Source: Prodigiosinella confusarubida (GTDB lineage: Bacteria; Pseudomonadota; Gammaproteobacteria; Enterobacterales; Enterobacteriaceae). Taken from it: a stretch of DNA of 64,000 nucleotides. A program made the position numbers and the translations under genes. Position 1 is the first letter of the stretch. Each line of letters begins with the position of its first letter. Shown one piece after another: positions 1 to 9,645 of the stretch. The stretch spans positions 682,001-746,000 of the forward strand of contig NZ_CP025085.1 in assembly GCF_002847015.1 (NCBI RefSeq). Reading direction: 5' to 3'. Below the pieces are notes generated by a model. The model did no database searches and had not been told where the DNA came from. It saw nothing but the letters and a program-made list of their open reading frames with translations.

Positions 1-1
1 G

Positions 2-916
2 GTAGACCGTATCAGCTATCAGGTGGAACAGGGACAGGTGATGGGCATCGTCGGGGAATCCGGCTCCGGTAAATCGGTCAGTTCATTGGCGATCATGGGG
101 CTGATTGACTATCCCGGCAAAGTGATGGCCGACAAGCTGGAGTTCAACCAGCGCGATTTAACGCGGATTTCAGAAAAAGAACGGCGTCAGTTGGTGGGAT
201 CGGAAGTGGCGATGATTTTCCAGGATCCGATGACCAGCCTTAACCCGTGTTACACCGTAGGCTTTCAGATCATGGAAGCTATCAAGGTGCATCAGGGTGG
301 CAATCGCAGGACTCGTCGTCAGCGGGCTATTGACCTGCTCATACAGGTGGGGATTCCCGATCCGGCGTCGCGGTTGGATGTGTACCCGCACCAGCTGTCG
401 GGCGGAATGAGCCAGCGTGTGATGATCGCCATGGCAATAGCCTGCCGTCCTAAACTGTTGATCGCTGATGAGCCAACCACGGCGCTGGACGTCACTATTC
501 AGGCGCAGATTATCGAACTACTGCTGGAACTGCAGCAGAAAGAAAATATGGCGCTGATCTTGATTACTCACGATCTGGCGCTGGTATCGGAAGCGGCACA
601 CCACATTATTGTGATGTACGCCGGTCAGGTAGTGGAATCCGGTAAGGCGGAAGATCTTTTCCGTGCGCCGCGTCATCCCTATACCCAGGCGTTGTTACGT
701 GCGTTGCCGGAGTTCTCGACGGATAAATCCCGGCTGGCGTCGCTGCCGGGTGTGGTGCCAGGGAAATATGACCGTCCGCAAGGCTGTTTGCTGAATCCAC
801 GCTGCCCTTACGCCACCGATCTTTGTCGCCGGGAAGAGCCTGAACTGCGGGATATCCCGGGACGTCAGGTGAAATGTCACACACCGTTGGATGATGCGGG
901 GAGGCCGACTGTATGA
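2..916 (+). CDS. dppD: Dipeptide ABC transporter ATP-binding protein DppD (5' end outside window)
   Basis: One of the two ATPases driving dipeptide import through the DppBC inner-membrane channel. The reading frame is open from base 2, so the start codon lies upstream; about 304 residues are visible against roughly 327 in the E. coli protein as I recall it. A GTG at base 23 is internal and should not be taken as the start. Visible motifs are Walker A (GESGSGKS), Q-loop (IFQDP), ABC signature (LSGGMSQRV), Walker B (LLIADEP) and the switch histidine (ITHDL). The C-terminal part has the cysteine-containing extension ([15 protein letters not shown]) typical of OppD/DppD-type ATPases. The stop overlaps the dppF start as ATGA, indicating translational coupling. 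OppD is the main alternative, but pairing with this dppF and the neighbouring bcs locus favours Dpp. Confidence 0.9.
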   Translation, partial: VDRISYQVEQGQVMGIVGESGSGKSVSSLAIMGLIDYPGKVMADKLEFNQRDLTRISEKERRQLVGSEVAMIFQDPMTSLNPCYTVGFQIMEAIKVHQGGNRRTRRQRAIDLLIQVGIPDPASRLDVYPHQLSGGMSQRVMIAMAIACRPKLLIADEPTTALDVTIQAQIIELLLELQQKENMALILITHDLALVSEAAHHIIVMYAGQVVESGKAEDLFRAPRHPYTQALLRALPEFSTDKSRLASLPGVVPGKYDRPQGCLLNPRCPYATDLCRREEPELRDIPGRQVKCHTPLDDAGRPTV

Positions 917-1920
917 GCCTGACCATGAATGAAACCGGACAGCCATGGCTGTTGCAGGCGATTGATTTAAAAAAACATTACCCGGTAAAAAGCGGCCTGT
1001 TCGCACCGGAACGTCTGGTGAAAGCGCTGGATGGTGTCTCGTTTACATTGGAACGAGGTAAAACGCTGGCGGTGGTGGGTGAGTCTGGTTGTGGCAAGTC
1101 TACGCTGGGGCGTCTGCTGACCATGATCGAAATTCCTTCCCAGGGTGAATTGTATTACCAGGGACAGGATCTGCTGAAGCCGGATCAAACGGCGCAGCAA
1201 CTGCGGAGACAGAAGATTCAGATCGTGTTCCAGAATCCTTATGGATCACTCAATCCGCGTAAAAAAGTCGGTCAGATCCTGGAAGAGCCACTGGTTATCA
1301 ATACCGATATGAGTAAGGCCGAACGTCGTGAAAAAGCGTTGGCTATGATGGCGAAAGTCGGGCTGAAAACCGAACATTACGACCGTTATCCACATATGTT
1401 CTCTGGTGGTCAGCGCCAGCGTATCGCTATCGCCCGTGGTTTAATGCTGGACCCGGACGTGGTGATTGCCGATGAACCGGTTTCTGCGCTGGATGTCTCG
1501 GTGCGTGCGCAAGTACTGAATCTGATGATGGACTTGCAGCAGGATATGGGACTGTCTTATGTGTTTATTTCCCATGACCTGTCGGTAGTGGAGCATATCG
1601 CTGATGAAGTGATGGTGATGTACCTGGGACGCTGTGTAGAGAAAGGCAGCAAAGACGCCATCTTCAGTAATCCACGTCATCCTTACACGCAGGCGCTATT
1701 GTCTGCGACGCCGCGTCTAAACCCGGACATGCGTCGTGAGCGCATCAAACTGATTGGTGAACTCCCCAGCCCGTTGAATCCACCACCGGGCTGTGCGTTT
1801 AACGCGCGTTGCCAGCGCTGTTTCAGCACCTGTACTCAGTTGCAGCCGCACCTGAAAAACTATGATGGACAGCTGGTGGCCTGTTTCGCTGTTGATCAGG
1901 AAGAAGGTCAAGGAGCATAA
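913..1920 (+). CDS. dppF: Dipeptide ABC transporter ATP-binding protein DppF
   Basis: Second ATPase of the dipeptide importer; it forms the nucleotide-binding heterodimer with DppD at the cytoplasmic face of DppBC. The 335-residue product has Walker A (GESGCGKST), Q-loop ([11 protein letters not shown]), signature ([14 protein letters not shown]), Walker B ([12 protein letters not shown]) and H-loop (ISHDL), and ends in the oligopeptide-type C-terminal cysteine region ([12 protein letters not shown]). The ATG overlaps the dppD stop by four bases, so it is the last gene of a dppABCDF-type operon. Hairpins lie downstream (1936-1957 and 2002-2035). Length and motifs are normal for the family. 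Confidence 0.93.
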   Translation: MSLTMNETGQPWLLQAIDLKKHYPVKSGLFAPERLVKALDGVSFTLERGKTLAVVGESGCGKSTLGRLLTMIEIPSQGELYYQGQDLLKPDQTAQQLRRQKIQIVFQNPYGSLNPRKKVGQILEEPLVINTDMSKAERREKALAMMAKVGLKTEHYDRYPHMFSGGQRQRIAIARGLMLDPDVVIADEPVSALDVSVRAQVLNLMMDLQQDMGLSYVFISHDLSVVEHIADEVMVMYLGRCVEKGSKDAIFSNPRHPYTQALLSATPRLNPDMRRERIKLIGELPSPLNPPPGCAFNARCQRCFSTCTQLQPHLKNYDGQLVACFAVDQEEGQGA

Positions 1921-1935
1921 CCACTGATAGTAAAG

Positions 1936-2035
1936 GACTGGTGGCTAACGGCCAGTCTGACATCAGCCCTGCTTAACTGAATCGCGTTGAATATCCGAAC
2001 CATGCCATTCCTTGTACACGTGCGGGGGATGGCAT
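1936..2035 (+). terminator. Hairpins downstream of dppF
   Basis: Two inverted repeats follow the dppF stop: GACTGG/CCAGTC (1936-1941 with 1952-1957) and ATGCCATTCC/GGGATGGCAT (2002-2011 with 2026-2035, one G-T pair). Neither has a clear T-tract, so they may be mRNA-end stabilisers or Rho-dependent ends. The remaining bases up to the eamA start (2036-2214) show nothing recognisable beyond a ribosome-binding site at about 2202. Confidence 0.4.
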
Positions 2036-2214
2036 TGTCGTTATAAAACATTATAAATATTGTTATAAACGCACATGTTGTCTGCTTTGAATCATACCGT
2101 TCTGTATATGTTTATCAGCCGTATTTGAGTGTAATTTTATTGGACGCTAGTGCATCCTGGTGGGTGGGTGTGCTCAGGTAAAGTGCCGGCCTGATTCATA
2201 GAAAGGAACCTTTG

Positions 2215-3117
2215 ATGTCGATAAAAGATATGCTGTTAGCGCTTTGTGTCGTGGTGATATGGGGTCTCAATTTTGTAGTGATAAAAATTGGTCTGCACGA
2301 TATACCTCCGTTTTTACTGGCTGGGCTGCGTTTTTTATTGGTGGCGCTGCCAGCCATTTTTTTTGTACCGGTTCCCCGTTTGCCTTTTCGCTGGTTGGTG
2401 GCCTACGGCATAACGATTAGTTTTGGTCAGTTCGCTTTTTTATTCTGCGCCATCAAGCTGGGAATGCCGGCGGGTGTCGCGTCGCTGGTGTTACAGGCTC
2501 AGGCGTTTTTCACGCTGCTGATTGGTGCATTACTGTTGGGAGAACGGCTGAAGTGGAATCAGGTAGCCGGTATTCTGGTCGCGGCAGCGGGTATTGTTCT
2601 GCTGGCCGAAAGTGGAACGGCTAGCTCTGCCACTGTAGGTGTGACACAGAGTACCCTGCTGCTTTCGCTGGGTGCGGCGCTGTGTTGGGCGTGCGGTAAT
2701 ATCTGTAATAAATTGATCATGAGTCGATACCGTATTCAGATTATGTCTCTGGTGGTGTGGGGAGCATTGATTTCAGTTGGGCCGTTCTTGCTTTGCTCGT
2801 GGCTGTTTGAAGGTCGGGAAGTGATCGTTTCCAGCCTGGTAAATATCCAACTGTCGACTGTACTGGCTCTAATATATCTGGCGTTTATTGCCACCATTAT
2901 TGGTTATAGCATTTGGGGAAATCTGCTGGCGCGTTATGAAACCTGGCGAGTAGCGCCATTGTCGCTTCTGGTCCCCGTCGTCGGGTTGCTGAGTGCGGGG
3001 GTGCTGCTCGGCGAGACATTATCTTTGTTACAGATAACGGGAACATTACTGATTATGCTGGGATTGTTGGTGAATGTATTCGGCGCCCGTTTGCTATCAT
3101 TAACGTTGGCTCGGTAG
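2215..3117 (+). CDS. eamA: Cysteine/O-acetylserine (metabolite) exporter EamA
   Basis: Inner-membrane exporter of the drug/metabolite transporter (EamA, DMT) family; the E. coli homologue (YdeD) exports cysteine-pathway metabolites. The 300-residue protein is almost entirely hydrophobic and fits ten membrane segments in two repeated EamA halves. Characteristic stretches I recognise are VVIWGLNFVVIKIGLH near the N terminus, FGQFAFLFCAIKLGMPAG, and RYETWRVAPLSLLVPVVG in the second half. I start at ATG 2215, behind GAAAGGAACC; an in-frame TTG one codon upstream is less likely. It is a single gene flanked by hairpins. The exact substrate is inferred from family knowledge. Confidence 0.85.
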   Translation: MSIKDMLLALCVVVIWGLNFVVIKIGLHDIPPFLLAGLRFLLVALPAIFFVPVPRLPFRWLVAYGITISFGQFAFLFCAIKLGMPAGVASLVLQAQAFFTLLIGALLLGERLKWNQVAGILVAAAGIVLLAESGTASSATVGVTQSTLLLSLGAALCWACGNICNKLIMSRYRIQIMSLVVWGALISVGPFLLCSWLFEGREVIVSSLVNIQLSTVLALIYLAFIATIIGYSIWGNLLARYETWRVAPLSLLVPVVGLLSAGVLLGETLSLLQITGTLLIMLGLLVNVFGARLLSLTLAR

Positions 3118-3132
3118 GTCTTGGTATCATTG

Positions 3133-3154
3133 GCCGGGGAGGCGCATCCCCGGC
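3133..3154 (+). terminator. GC-rich hairpin after eamA
   Basis: A perfect 8-base stem, GCCGGGGA (3133-3140) with TCCCCGGC (3147-3154) and a 6-base loop, lies 16 bases after the eamA stop. The 3' flank is A-rich rather than T-rich, so it is an imperfect intrinsic terminator. Confidence 0.5.
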
Positions 3155-3276
3155 AAAGCATTCTGGAATAACCTATTTGCTACTGACGAATACCGGTGTA
3201 TTATTTTAATAGATTAAATTTATTCATTAGCTAGATTAAACTAAACTCTATATCTCAATACTCCAATGTACCGTTA

Positions 3277-3335
3277 GGTTTCCGAAAGTTTATGATAGGT
3301 GTTTCATAATATTTCTGGCTTTCGGCCTTTATTTA
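3277..3335 (+). promoter_or_regulatory. Nested hairpin in the AT-rich leader of the bcs operon
   Basis: The 450 bases between eamA and bcsO (3118-3567) are strikingly AT-rich and carry no convincing gene. Within them CCGAAAG (3282-3288) can pair with CTTTCGG (3319-3325), enclosing a second inverted repeat TTTATGA/TCATAA. The structure is followed by CCTTTATTTATTAG, which resembles the 3' side of an intrinsic terminator. It could end read-through from eamA or act as an attenuator in the bcs leader. The rest of the region (3336-3540) shows only AT-rich promoter-like sequence. Confidence 0.35.
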
Positions 3336-3567
3336 TTAGATTGTCTAAATATTATTTTTATTGTCATATTGTAATTTTTACGTCTGATATTTCTCTTTAT
3401 TTATCTCTTTTTTTACACTAAGAAATACTCTGTTACCAACATAGCATACAATTATTTTAGTTAAGGAATTTACCTTTATCATAAATGTCGGTATAAGAAT
3501 GCTCTTAGACAGCTATTTTGCTTTGTAACGTGCTAATCAATTACCCTCCCAGGGAAATATAGATCAG

Positions 3568-4143
3568 ATGAAAAGCTATGATGATATGCAGCGCTTTAAG
3601 GACAAAGCCCAGATAAAAGATATTAACTTCAAGGAAATTACCGGGCCATTATTTCAATCTGAAACTCCAGGCTGGCCTATTATTAAACACCTATCAGGCA
3701 ATCAGGAAAATGAGGATGCGCCATTACCCGATCAGCTGATAAATATCACCCAACTCACGCTTACCGGGGAGGGTGTACTTCCCGGATTGATGAATGCTTC
3801 CAGTCCAGACAAAGGCGCAAAACCATCGGTATCCGATAAGTCTAGTACCCTTGTCCACTCCATTGAAACAATGTTACCGCAGGCCAATCCATCACCGCTG
3901 GTACAGTCGGCTGTCGACGTAGTAAACACGACTGTTGTGAAAACTGCCCCTGCCAGTACGGCTGTGAAAACCGCGCCTGCCAGCGCAGATGTTCCCGTTG
4001 TGGCTCCCGTTTCGGCAACGCCTGACGCTAATCGCTTCCGGCATTTGTTCACTGTTCGTGACCAGAATGACCATCAATCTGACGCTTCTCCAAAGGCTGT
4101 GTTGCTTAAATCCTTGCTGGAGAGGATTGCATCATGCCGTTAG
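3568..4143 (+). CDS. bcsO: Cellulose biosynthesis accessory protein BcsO
   Basis: First gene of the cellulose operon. The 191-residue product has no catalytic motif. The N terminus (MKSYDDMQRFKDKAQ) matches my memory of the BcsO family, small Pro/Ala/Ser/Thr-rich cytosolic proteins found at the head of some enterobacterial bcs operons. The middle is low-complexity, with a tandem TVVKTAPAS/TAVKTAPAS repeat (residues about 122-139). A regulatory or synthase-clustering role is only inferred. The start follows GGGAAATATAGATCAG; the stop overlaps the bcsQ start by ten bases, indicating coupling. The identification rests on the N-terminal motif and operon position. Confidence 0.75.
   Translation: MKSYDDMQRFKDKAQIKDINFKEITGPLFQSETPGWPIIKHLSGNQENEDAPLPDQLINITQLTLTGEGVLPGLMNASSPDKGAKPSVSDKSSTLVHSIETMLPQANPSPLVQSAVDVVNTTVVKTAPASTAVKTAPASADVPVVAPVSATPDANRFRHLFTVRDQNDHQSDASPKAVLLKSLLERIASCR
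3931..3984 (+). repeat. 27-base in-frame tandem duplication inside bcsO
   Basis: Two adjacent 27-base units (3931-3957 and 3958-3984) differ at five positions and encode TVVKTAPAS and TAVKTAPAS. The unit is a multiple of three, so copy-number change would lengthen or shorten the low-complexity linker without a frameshift. Confidence 0.8.
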
Positions 4144-4931
4144 TTTGTGTTTGTTCACCCAAGGGGGGTGTGGGTAAAACGACTATAGCCGCCAATCTGG
4201 CATACTCGCTGGCTCGAGGTGGAAGTAAAGTTCTGGCGATTGATTTTGACGTACAGAATGCATTACGTCTGCACTTTGGTGTGCCTGTTTCTGATGAGCG
4301 CGGTTATGTGGCGAAGTCTGGTGAAGTAGCCGACTGGGGACAGTCGATACTGAACACCAAGGATAATATCTTTGTGCTGCCATACGGTAGTGTCACAGAA
4401 GCGCAACGTCAGGCCTTTGAGCATAATCTGGAGGCGGACCCTCAATTTTTACGGCGCGGTCTGAGCACATTATTGAATTATCCAGGCATGGTTATTATTG
4501 CTGATTTTCCGTCCGGTCCCAGTGCTGCATTGAAGGCTATGACCGACTTGGCAGACCTGCATTTGGTAGTGATGATGGCGGATACCGCATCGCTTTCGCT
4601 GATGCCACACATTGACGATAATAGAATGATTGGTCAGGCCTTGAATCAAAAGAAAGGTCATTATCTGTTGCTCAATCAGGTGGACAATCGCCGTACAATC
4701 AGTAATCAGGTGAGCGCTGTTGTGGAACAGCGTATGGCTGATAAATTGCTTGGTAGCGTACATCGTGATGAAAATGTGGTTGAAGCGAATGCATCCCAGC
4801 GTTCTATTTTTGATGTCAGCTCTGTTTCAGCCGCGGCTTTTGATATTGAATTAATTGAAAAACGTGTGGCTGGCCTGCTGAATATAAGAATTGGTAATGG
4901 CGAAGTCCATACCAATATACAAATACGTTAA
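4134..4931 (+). CDS. bcsQ: Cellulose biosynthesis ParA/MinD-like ATPase BcsQ
   Basis: P-loop ATPase of the ParA/MinD/SIMIBI class; in E. coli BcsQ is needed for cellulose secretion and has been linked to polar localisation and the BcsE/R/Q complex. The 265-residue protein begins with the deviant Walker A (PKGGVGKTT, residues 9-17, with Lys10 and Lys15) and has the following Asp motif (LAIDFDVQNALRLHFG). The start lies within the bcsO end, so the two are translationally coupled. An 88-base gap separates it from bcsA. No bcsR, bcsE, bcsF or bcsG is present in this cluster, so the regulatory partners differ from E. coli. Confidence 0.9.
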   Translation: MPLVCVCSPKGGVGKTTIAANLAYSLARGGSKVLAIDFDVQNALRLHFGVPVSDERGYVAKSGEVADWGQSILNTKDNIFVLPYGSVTEAQRQAFEHNLEADPQFLRRGLSTLLNYPGMVIIADFPSGPSAALKAMTDLADLHLVVMMADTASLSLMPHIDDNRMIGQALNQKKGHYLLLNQVDNRRTISNQVSAVVEQRMADKLLGSVHRDENVVEANASQRSIFDVSSVSAAAFDIELIEKRVAGLLNIRIGNGEVHTNIQIR

Positions 4932-5019
4932 TCAAATAAGAAATTAATATTACTCCTGTCACTTATAGTAAGGACGGGTTTTTATGAATTTTTTTCATCA
5001 CACAGCATCAGGATAATCA

Positions 5020-7140
5020 ATGAAAAAGATCCTGCTTTATCTGTTGCTACTGATTTTTATACCAGTTGCGGTGGTAATTATTATTACCCCGATGGACAGC
5101 CAAAAACAATATATATTTGGCTTGATAAGCATCGCCATGATGTTTTTGCTGGGGTGTAATAAACAACGTCATATTACGGTCATATTAGTTATTTTGTCGG
5201 TGTTAATGTCAACTCGGTATATATATTGGCGCGCCACGGAAACACTGCATTTTAATTCTGATATTGAAGCCATTCTGGGTATAGGATTATTTGCTTCGGA
5301 ACTCTATGTCCTGGTTGTTTTGTTGCTGGGTTTTTTGCAGACCCTATGGCCGTTGGAGCGCACCATTGAGCCATTGCCTGATGATATGCGTCTGTGGCCT
5401 ACGGTGGATATTTATATTCCTACCTATAACGAAAATCTGGATGTAGTGCGGGATACAGTGCTGGCGGCACAGTGTATTGATTATCCGCACGATAAAATGA
5501 AGATTTATCTGCTGGATGATGGCAAACGCAGTGAGTTTGCCGTATTTGCGGCACACGCGGATGTCGGCTATATCACCCGTGACAACAATATTCATGCCAA
5601 GGCCGGGAACCTTAACAATGCGATGACGCTTACCCAAGGGGAGCTGATCTGCGTGTTTGACTGTGATCATGTTGCCAAGCGTATTTTTTTACAGGCAACC
5701 GTTGGGCCGTTCCTGTCCGATCCAAAATTGGCGTTGCTGCAAACGCCGCACTACTTTTATTCACCGGATCCATTTGAACGCAACCTGAAGGCGGCTCAGC
5801 GGATACCGAGTGAAGGTGAGTTGTTCTATGGTCCGGTACAGCAAGGGAATGACACATGGAATGCGACTTTTTTCTGCGGTTCCTGTGCAGTCATGCGTCG
5901 CTCGGCGCTAGAGGAAGTCGGTGGGTTTGCGGTGGAAACCGTGACGGAAGACGCGCATACCGCCATGAAATTGCAGCGTCGCGGATGGAAGTCTGCTTAT
6001 CTGAACATTCCACTGGCAGCCGGGCTGGCTACTGAGCGGCTGGTGTTGCATGTGATTCAGCGTACTCGCTGGGCACGCGGCATGACACAGATTTTTCGCC
6101 TTGATAACCCGTTGTTGGGACGTGGGCTGACTTGGCAGCAACGGTTGTGCTATCTCAATGCCATGTTGCATTTCCAGTTTGGCCTGCCACGGGTAGTGTT
6201 TTTGACCGCACCACTGGCTTATTTATTGTTTAATCTCAATATTATTCACTCTTCGGCGTCGATGATCTTCGCCTATGTTTTGCCGCATCTGGTGATGTCC
6301 CTGTATATGAATTCACGGATGAATGGGCGTTTCCGCTATAGCTTCTGGGGCGAAATCTATGAAACGGTGATGGCATTTCATTTGGTGATCCCTACGATTG
6401 TCACCCTGTTCGCACCAAAGCGCGGCAAATTTCATGTTACGGACAAGGGTGGACTGTTGGATGACGGCTTTTTTGATTTTCGCATCGTACGTCCACATAT
6501 TGTTGCCACGATCTTGCTGGCTATCGGCGTGAGCATAAATCTGGTGCGCATGTTTGCTCATAATTACTTCAATGTTGACCCCTATGTAACGCTGTTTAAT
6601 GTCGTGTGGGGGATGTTCAGCCTGTTGACATTGCTGGCCGCTATTGCTGTGGCTCGTGAAACAAGGCAGGTACGTAAAACCATCCGTATCGATGTCGATA
6701 TGCCGGTTATGATTTACTACGCCAGCGGTTCGGTTTCTCGTAGTAGCACCATCAACCTCTCAATGGGGGGCGCCCAGATCAAGGTACCGGATCAGCGCCA
6801 TGAACATGACGAAATAGAAGCCATTGGACTGTTGTCGCAATCTAATGAGATCTGTCTGGCCGTGCAAGTTATCACGGTTGACGATGACACCATTCGTCTG
6901 TGTTTTAATGATATCCCACTGGCCCAGCGCCGAGCGCTGGTGCGAGTGGTACTGACACGAGCTGATGCGTGGATTGATCCACCCTGGCCGCAAGACCGGC
7001 CACTGCATTCTCTGTGGATGGTAGTGAGCACCGTATTTAGTTTTTTCTGGCTGACCCTAAAAAGCCCGGGTCGCAAAACTGCCCGTTCAGGCTCATCACC
7101 GAATAAATCGCTGGGCAAAGGGGAGGACATGTCGGTATGA
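5020..7140 (+). CDS. bcsA: Cellulose synthase catalytic subunit BcsA (UDP-forming)
   Basis: Inner-membrane GT2 processive glycosyltransferase that polymerises UDP-glucose to beta-1,4-glucan and moves the chain across the membrane, activated by c-di-GMP. Of 706 residues, the first ~110 carry membrane segments. The GT2 domain holds DDG (166-168), DCD (214-216), TED (309-311) and QRTRW (347-351), all the family's catalytic signatures. More membrane helices follow, then a PilZ domain with an RxxxR-type linker (RETRQVRK, from about residue 546) and NLSMGG (from about 579), the c-di-GMP-binding motifs. It is shorter than E. coli BcsA, which has an N-terminal extension. It overlaps bcsB by ATGA. Confidence 0.96.
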   Translation: MKKILLYLLLLIFIPVAVVIIITPMDSQKQYIFGLISIAMMFLLGCNKQRHITVILVILSVLMSTRYIYWRATETLHFNSDIEAILGIGLFASELYVLVVLLLGFLQTLWPLERTIEPLPDDMRLWPTVDIYIPTYNENLDVVRDTVLAAQCIDYPHDKMKIYLLDDGKRSEFAVFAAHADVGYITRDNNIHAKAGNLNNAMTLTQGELICVFDCDHVAKRIFLQATVGPFLSDPKLALLQTPHYFYSPDPFERNLKAAQRIPSEGELFYGPVQQGNDTWNATFFCGSCAVMRRSALEEVGGFAVETVTEDAHTAMKLQRRGWKSAYLNIPLAAGLATERLVLHVIQRTRWARGMTQIFRLDNPLLGRGLTWQQRLCYLNAMLHFQFGLPRVVFLTAPLAYLLFNLNIIHSSASMIFAYVLPHLVMSLYMNSRMNGRFRYSFWGEIYETVMAFHLVIPTIVTLFAPKRGKFHVTDKGGLLDDGFFDFRIVRPHIVATILLAIGVSINLVRMFAHNYFNVDPYVTLFNVVWGMFSLLTLLAAIAVARETRQVRKTIRIDVDMPVMIYYASGSVSRSSTINLSMGGAQIKVPDQRHEHDEIEAIGLLSQSNEICLAVQVITVDDDTIRLCFNDIPLAQRRALVRVVLTRADAWIDPPWPQDRPLHSLWMVVSTVFSFFWLTLKSPGRKTARSGSSPNKSLGKGEDMSV

Positions 7141-9632
7141 CACCACGTTTCCTTAGCGTTATTCTCCTGATTTGCATGGGCAGCACTCTGGCACTGGCGG
7201 GTAATGTCGCGTTGGCGGCCGGGGACACCCGGGATGATACTGTACCGGCGACACTCAGCCCCGGAGGTGACAGTTCGCATTCAGGCGTGTCGAGCACATC
7301 GTCTGCCAAGTCCGCTATATCTGCTGCGCCTATCGTCGTGCCAGAGCAACTGTTATCACAACAGTCAACATCTGGCACATCGTCAGAACGTTCATCCAAG
7401 GTGGCGGTACCTTGGTTGCCTTCCGCCGCTAATGCAGTAAGTAGTGCGACTGATGTGGTCAGTCCAGGTTATCTGCCGTTGTCTAGCAGTATCTCTGTGG
7501 CGCAAATGGGACAACCCCAGGGAATGACCCTGGCGGGCGGTCAGGCACAGACCGGGATTATCTTCACATTGCCGGAAGATCTCGTCGTGACCAACGCACA
7601 TCTCGATCTCGCCCTGCGAGTGTCGCCAGAGCTGGCTGAGCTGAATACGTCCTTACAATTGATGCTTAATGGTCAGCCATTAGGATCTGTACCACTGAAT
7701 GCTGCCGCGGGTGAAACGGCCAACTATCAACTGGATATTCCACCAGCGATGATAGTCTCCAACAATAACCTCAGTTTTCGAATTGACAGTGCAGATCGCC
7801 TGCAATGTGAACGTGACAGCGCGACACATTACAACCTGACTATTCTACCGTCGACCCGGTTACAGCTGGAAGGCCAACAACTGGATCTTGGTACGCGTAT
7901 ATCACATTTCCCACGACCTTTTATTGACCCGTTACGAATGACACCGACTGCCGTATCGATGGTATTTCCGGCAGAGGTGACGCCAGCACAGGTGAGTGCG
8001 GCGGCATTGGTGGCCTCCTGGTTGGGTCTGAAGATGGATGGTCGTGGTGTGACATTTCCGGTGCTGCGGGACTCACTGCCACAAAAAAACGGTATTGTCT
8101 TTGGTCTGCCAGGTGAACGCATAGGGACGTTGACCCTGCCGCAGGTAACCAGCCCGACACTACAGTTGGTCAATAACCCGATTAACCCGGTTTACAAGTT
8201 AATGCTGGTGATCGGTAATGACGAAGGCCAACTGCGGCAAGCCGCTTATCGTCTGGTAAGTCAACCGCTGACCGGTGACGGATCGTCGTTGACGGTGACG
8301 CCACAAATGATCCCGTTACGCAAAGCGTATGACGCGCCACGTTGGATCACTACCGATCACCCAGTGCGATTGAGTGATCTGTTGCGTAAAGATCAGAGTA
8401 TGACTGTCAGCGGTATATGGCATGACGCGTTGCACATTAATTTCCGCGCGGCGCCAGATCTGTTCTTGTGGGATGGTCAAACTATCCCGGTGCAGCTGGA
8501 TTACCGTTTTCCTGCGGAAAGCTGGATTGATGAAGATCATTCGTTCCTGAATGTGATGCTCAATGGCACGTTCCTGCACAATCTGACGGTGGATAAAGCC
8601 GGTATATTGCAGCATCTTTGGCGGAAACTGGGTGGGGATATCCGTCAGGAGAGTTATACGCTGAAGGTCGATCCTTACTTGATTTACGGTTACAACCAGT
8701 TCCAGCTTTATTTCAATATTCACGCCAAAGCGGATGCGCCCTGTAATGCATTGTTAAGCAACAACATCAAAAGTCAGATTCTGGGCAGTTCTTTCATCGA
8801 TCTGACCAAGACTCGTCATTTCACGATGTTGCCGAATCTGTCTTATTTCATCGGTGCCGCTTACCCGTTCTCCCGCCTGGCCGACTACGCCCAGACGGTG
8901 ATGATGTTACCGAAAACGCCTTCCAATGTGGAAATTAGCTTGTTGCTGGATCTGGCTGGCCGTGCTGGTGATACCACCGGTGTCAGCCTTAACCATAACC
9001 ATGTGATGTTTGGTATGCCGTCTTCTGAGGCTGAACGCCAAAAGCTCGACAACAGCGATGTGTTGGCTGTGAGTTCACTTCAGCAGACCGGGTTTAATCA
9101 GCGGATGCTGGCCGACTCCCCCTACAACGTCAACAATCATATGCTTGGCGTCAGTACGCCGAATGTCTGGGAACATCTGCGTAACTTGTTGAGCGGTGAT
9201 TGGGGGCGTTCATCAATGGAAGCGGATCGCTATTTTTCGTCTAACGGCGACTGGCGTGGTTTTATCAGTTATCGCTCACCGTGGAGCCCTCAACGTGTGG
9301 TGGTGATGGCTACCGGCAGCAGTGACGAACAATTGCTGAAGCTCTATAGCGATCTGAATTCTCCCCATATTAATGCGGCGGTTCGCGGTGATACCACCAT
9401 CATCACGGATGAAAATGGTGCGCGCAGTTTCCGGGTCGGTCCACAGTTTCCTCGTGGTGAGATGCCTTGGTATCTGATGCTTGTCTGGTACGCCAGCCAG
9501 CATTCTGCCTTGTTAGCCGTGCTGGGGCTGTTACTGGCCACAATACTGGGAATGGGATTGACCGGTGTATTGAAGCGACAAGCGAAAAAAAGGCTGTCCT
9601 CCCGGCGTGATTCGGGCACAAAACAAGACTAA
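7137..9632 (+). CDS. bcsB: Cellulose synthase periplasmic subunit BcsB
   Basis: Membrane-anchored periplasmic partner of BcsA that guides the emerging glucan; its C-terminal helix is required for synthase activity in characterised systems. The 831-residue product has an N-terminal signal peptide (hydrophobic LSVILLICMGSTLALAG), then an unusual Ser/Thr/Ala-rich low-complexity stretch of about 90 residues, then the carbohydrate-binding/flavodoxin-like repeats (a conserved stretch is NPVYKLMLVIGND), and ends in one membrane helix (HSALLAVLGLLLATILGMGL) with a basic tail. Start overlaps the bcsA stop. The low-complexity linker makes it somewhat longer than E. coli BcsB. Confidence 0.93.
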   Translation: MTPRFLSVILLICMGSTLALAGNVALAAGDTRDDTVPATLSPGGDSSHSGVSSTSSAKSAISAAPIVVPEQLLSQQSTSGTSSERSSKVAVPWLPSAANAVSSATDVVSPGYLPLSSSISVAQMGQPQGMTLAGGQAQTGIIFTLPEDLVVTNAHLDLALRVSPELAELNTSLQLMLNGQPLGSVPLNAAAGETANYQLDIPPAMIVSNNNLSFRIDSADRLQCERDSATHYNLTILPSTRLQLEGQQLDLGTRISHFPRPFIDPLRMTPTAVSMVFPAEVTPAQVSAAALVASWLGLKMDGRGVTFPVLRDSLPQKNGIVFGLPGERIGTLTLPQVTSPTLQLVNNPINPVYKLMLVIGNDEGQLRQAAYRLVSQPLTGDGSSLTVTPQMIPLRKAYDAPRWITTDHPVRLSDLLRKDQSMTVSGIWHDALHINFRAAPDLFLWDGQTIPVQLDYRFPAESWIDEDHSFLNVMLNGTFLHNLTVDKAGILQHLWRKLGGDIRQESYTLKVDPYLIYGYNQFQLYFNIHAKADAPCNALLSNNIKSQILGSSFIDLTKTRHFTMLPNLSYFIGAAYPFSRLADYAQTVMMLPKTPSNVEISLLLDLAGRAGDTTGVSLNHNHVMFGMPSSEAERQKLDNSDVLAVSSLQQTGFNQRMLADSPYNVNNHMLGVSTPNVWEHLRNLLSGDWGRSSMEADRYFSSNGDWRGFISYRSPWSPQRVVVMATGSSDEQLLKLYSDLNSPHINAAVRGDTTIITDENGARSFRVGPQFPRGEMPWYLMLVWYASQHSALLAVLGLLLATILGMGLTGVLKRQAKKRLSSRRDSGTKQD

Positions 9633-9645
9633 GTGAGCCACCATA

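Noticed and set aside
23-25. GTG as the dppD start
   Set aside because: It lies directly before Walker A, so the true N terminus must be upstream of the window.
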